64,000 bases of DNA from Kitagawia praeruptora. Its lineage: Eukaryota > Streptophyta > Magnoliopsida > Apiales > Apiaceae. The position numbers were made by a program, and so were the translations under genes. Of the stretch, positions 61,529 to 64,000 are shown in pieces. The stretch covers positions 20,482,501-20,546,500 of the forward strand of contig CM075344.1 in NCBI GenBank assembly GCA_037693485.1. Reading direction: 5' to 3'. The notes under the pieces are model-generated. The model had not been told where the DNA came from, searched no databases, and was given only the letters and a program-made list of their open reading frames with translations. Position 1 is the first letter of the stretch, and every line of letters starts with the position of its first letter.

Positions 61529-62613
61529 ATCAATGAATGACATGTCTTTTTGAGAAGGAAAAACAGTTAACAGCATCAATTGCACCATTCTTCAAACCAT
61601 TAGTCACAATCTTGTTCTTTCCCTCTCTAATGTAACACTTTTTCAGCGGTAAGAAAACAAGAATCAAATTTTCATTCGTTTTGAATAGTGGATTGCAAAT
61701 ATATACGCACACAGCTGCAGTATAACCATGTATCTCTTTATCAATTCATGCAAAACATAACATTATAGCAGAAGCACAAACCTCCTATCATTTCACAAGC
61801 GAACATCACATATGATTTCCTAGGATAAAGTTGCGAGATAAACATTTAAATTTTCATAATTATAATTATTGCCTCATAACAATTGGATGAAATGATGGAG
61901 AAAAGTTAACACCTGCTGCTGTCTCATTGCATTGTGAATTGAATTCGTTGTCAAAGTTTGTCATAGTATTCCCGGCCATGCCTATCTCCTGTAAAATTTG
62001 ATTATAAGCAGAAATGTAAAATTTGACTAACCAGTGATGAACAAAATAATTAAACCCCAAAACAAAAAAGAAACTAAAAAAGGTACTCACTTTTTTTATT
62101 GAATCTGTGCACTAGGTTAACTCATCAACTTTCTTGAGTAACTCCTCCTTGGTATGAAAAAAGAGGCCAACACACAAATAAATCAGTCTACACAAGAATT
62201 TGATACATATTATCATACACATGAATCTAAAAACTCCTAAAAAAATAGCGGATCACTCATTGTACTATAATTAAGAAGTATGTAAAACGCCATTTGATTT
62301 CATTTTTAGGGTTGGAAGTGTCTTTGACCATAACTTTAGCATAATCATTAGCAGTAGAAAAAATCTATTACAAAAGCTTGGGTGAAGAAACATACCGTTA
62401 GGATATTGTGGGTCGAGCCTAATTGTTTTTATATTGGACTTCTGACCATTTTCTTGTTAATCTGAGAATAGATGGCTTTTGTTTTGTCGAAATTGGTGAG
62501 GTGAATTCGAACAAATTCAGGACTTCAGATTAACTTACTCCATGATTTGCAAAAAGGTTTGAAGGGGGAGAGTGAAAGTATAGCAGCCAAGAGAGTGAAG
62601 TAAATATGAGATC
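61529..62613 (-). pseudogene. F-box protein pseudogene, antisense arm, unit 5
   Basis: Minus-strand partner of 60298-61261. A one-base loss near 61956 (TCAAAG where other copies have TCAAAAG) opens a 74-codon reading frame here (62090-61866) across part of the F-box-associated region. This is a chance effect, not a restored gene. Confidence 0.68.
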
Positions 62614-64000
62614 TCCGCTCTCGGAGAGAATGATGATCAGTGCCAATGTGGATATTTGGTCAAATGCAATGTAGGAAGAAATCATAGATTTGTCCTAGAC
62701 GTAATTCCATACATGCATTTATGTGATATTTGTGTAGAAAGAAGAAGCATATCTTCTATGTTATAAATCTATATTTTAAGTTGTTAATTGCTATACAAAT
62801 ATATAGGTATTTTCTTACATTGGATGAATTTGTTGCTTAAAATTTACTACGGCCTCTTTTTTGTAGATCATGCTTGATATCTTTTGTTGTAGTGCTGCTG
62901 GCTACTTGTTTGAAAATTCAAAATCGATAATCGTAGGAAGATTGTTCCATTAATTATTTATTTTTTGATATTGTTTTTTGTGCAAGACCTAGTTTTCCTA
63001 GAGTGAATGAAGGGGTTGCAGGTTTCGTATTTTGAAAACCTCTCCTGTGAATCTTAGTACAATCTTAGTCGAGGATACTCGAGGTGTGCCTTGCCCACAC
63101 TTAGTCCCTCTTGCCAGAATCAAAATTAAAATTCAATTGGTTAATTTTATCTATTACAACATCAATGACAATTGCATTTTATAAATCTTCATTCGGCATT
63201 AATATGTGTTTAATTGTTTTTGTACAAGATAGTATATAACGCACCAATACTCTCTACCTTTAAGTGGTTGATAAGTTTGGAAAAAACTTTAATTGTGAGA
63301 AATCAATTCATCCACAATTAGAAATTCTTCCAATCAACTGATCTGTACACGAATTGTTTGTTTTTATGGTTCTAATTTTAATTCAATTAGAGGGTGATGG
63401 AATAGGCTCCAGACGAGATTTTATATCCGTTAATTTTAGGTCTTGATTCGATTCTTCTTCATTTTCGAGAATTGTCAAATAACGTCGTACAATATTAAAT
63501 TTTAGGATTATAATAAGTTTTACTAACTAGAAGAAGTTTAATTTAGTAAGTTATAAGTGAAGTCAGCCCCTCGATCAATTATCATATATGATATTTTAAC
63601 AATGGGAATCCTTAACATTAATTTGAGGTACTCTACTACACTCGTCAACATATGATCCACATGCACATTTATAACACTACACCATAGATTGCTTTACGCA
63701 ACCAAACTTGATAAAATTTCTTAAAAATCGTAGTTATTACTTGAAAAATTATGATAAATTTGGAGATATTGCAATACTTTTGAAAATTGTTACAATTGAA
63801 TTGACAAAGTGTTACTTTATAAAAAAATCGAACTCTGTTGCAACGATTTCACAAAACCGTTGCCTTTGATTTAACATTTTTGGACCAATTTATTGGCGGG
63901 TTAAAAAAAAGAAGCGGGATTTTAAACTTTTTTTTGCCCGACATTACTCAAACAAGCTGGATAACTAAAATTGTTTATATAACAATAATAGAGTGAAAGA

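Larger units (their letters stand above)
60048..64000. repeat. Tandem unit 5 (left half; runs off the window)
   Basis: It holds the F-box inverted pair and the beginning of the Q block, then is cut by the window edge. Variants pair it with unit 3. Just upstream, about 30 bp present in units 3 and 4 between GAGATGTAAT and TGATTTAG are missing (near 60010). Confidence 0.85.

Overview
The window looks like nuclear DNA of a flowering plant, probably a eudicot. It is AT-rich, its genes have GT-AG introns, and it holds plant-type transposons (CACTA/En-Spm, hAT, Mutator-like, Stowaway) and plant gene families (F-box, class I chitinase, PLS-type PPR, SOUL haem-binding protein). I cannot name the species. 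There is no rRNA, tRNA, CRISPR array or prokaryotic gene. The only apparently intact protein genes are the two genes of one CACTA transposon.

The backbone is a tandem array of a unit of about 8.04 kb, in full or partial copies: a right-hand piece (1-1880), a doubly truncated copy (1881-4672), unit 2 (4761-32741), unit 3 (34143-42179), unit 4 (42180-60047) and the start of unit 5 (60048-64000). Each full unit contains, in order, an inverted pair of F-box pseudogenes, a block with degenerate exons, a block with a possible glutamate-receptor-like remnant and short repeats, an hAT target site, and a Stowaway-like MITE. Shared variants pair unit 2 with unit 4 and unit 3 with unit 5, so the array last grew by duplicating a two-unit block.

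Units 2 and 4 carry the same nested insertion. A hAT-like element (11857-31742; 49287-59078) with 8-bp target duplications has captured exons of an unrecognised gene. Inside it sits a transposase-less Pack-CACTA element (13134-29699; 50564-57035, TSD TAT) that carries fragments of a GH19 chitinase, a PPR protein and a SOUL protein. In unit 2 only, a third element lies inside that: a 10,165-bp CACTA (16430-26594, TSD GGG) inserted in the chitinase exon. It encodes a TNP2-type transposase (1116 aa) and a TNPA/Ptta-like protein (492 aa), both open through four and seven exons. The matching empty site is at 53855-53857. Likewise, a palindromic Mutator-like element (32743-34133) lies between units 2 and 3 but is absent between units 4 and 5.

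The window therefore dates its own insertions: tandem units first, then hAT and Pack-CACTA, then duplication of the two-unit block, then CACTA-1 and the palindromic element. The most notable items are the intact, probably young CACTA with its in-window empty site, the gene-fragment cargo of the Pack-CACTA, the four-fold palindrome, and the repeated inverted F-box pairs that could give double-stranded RNA.
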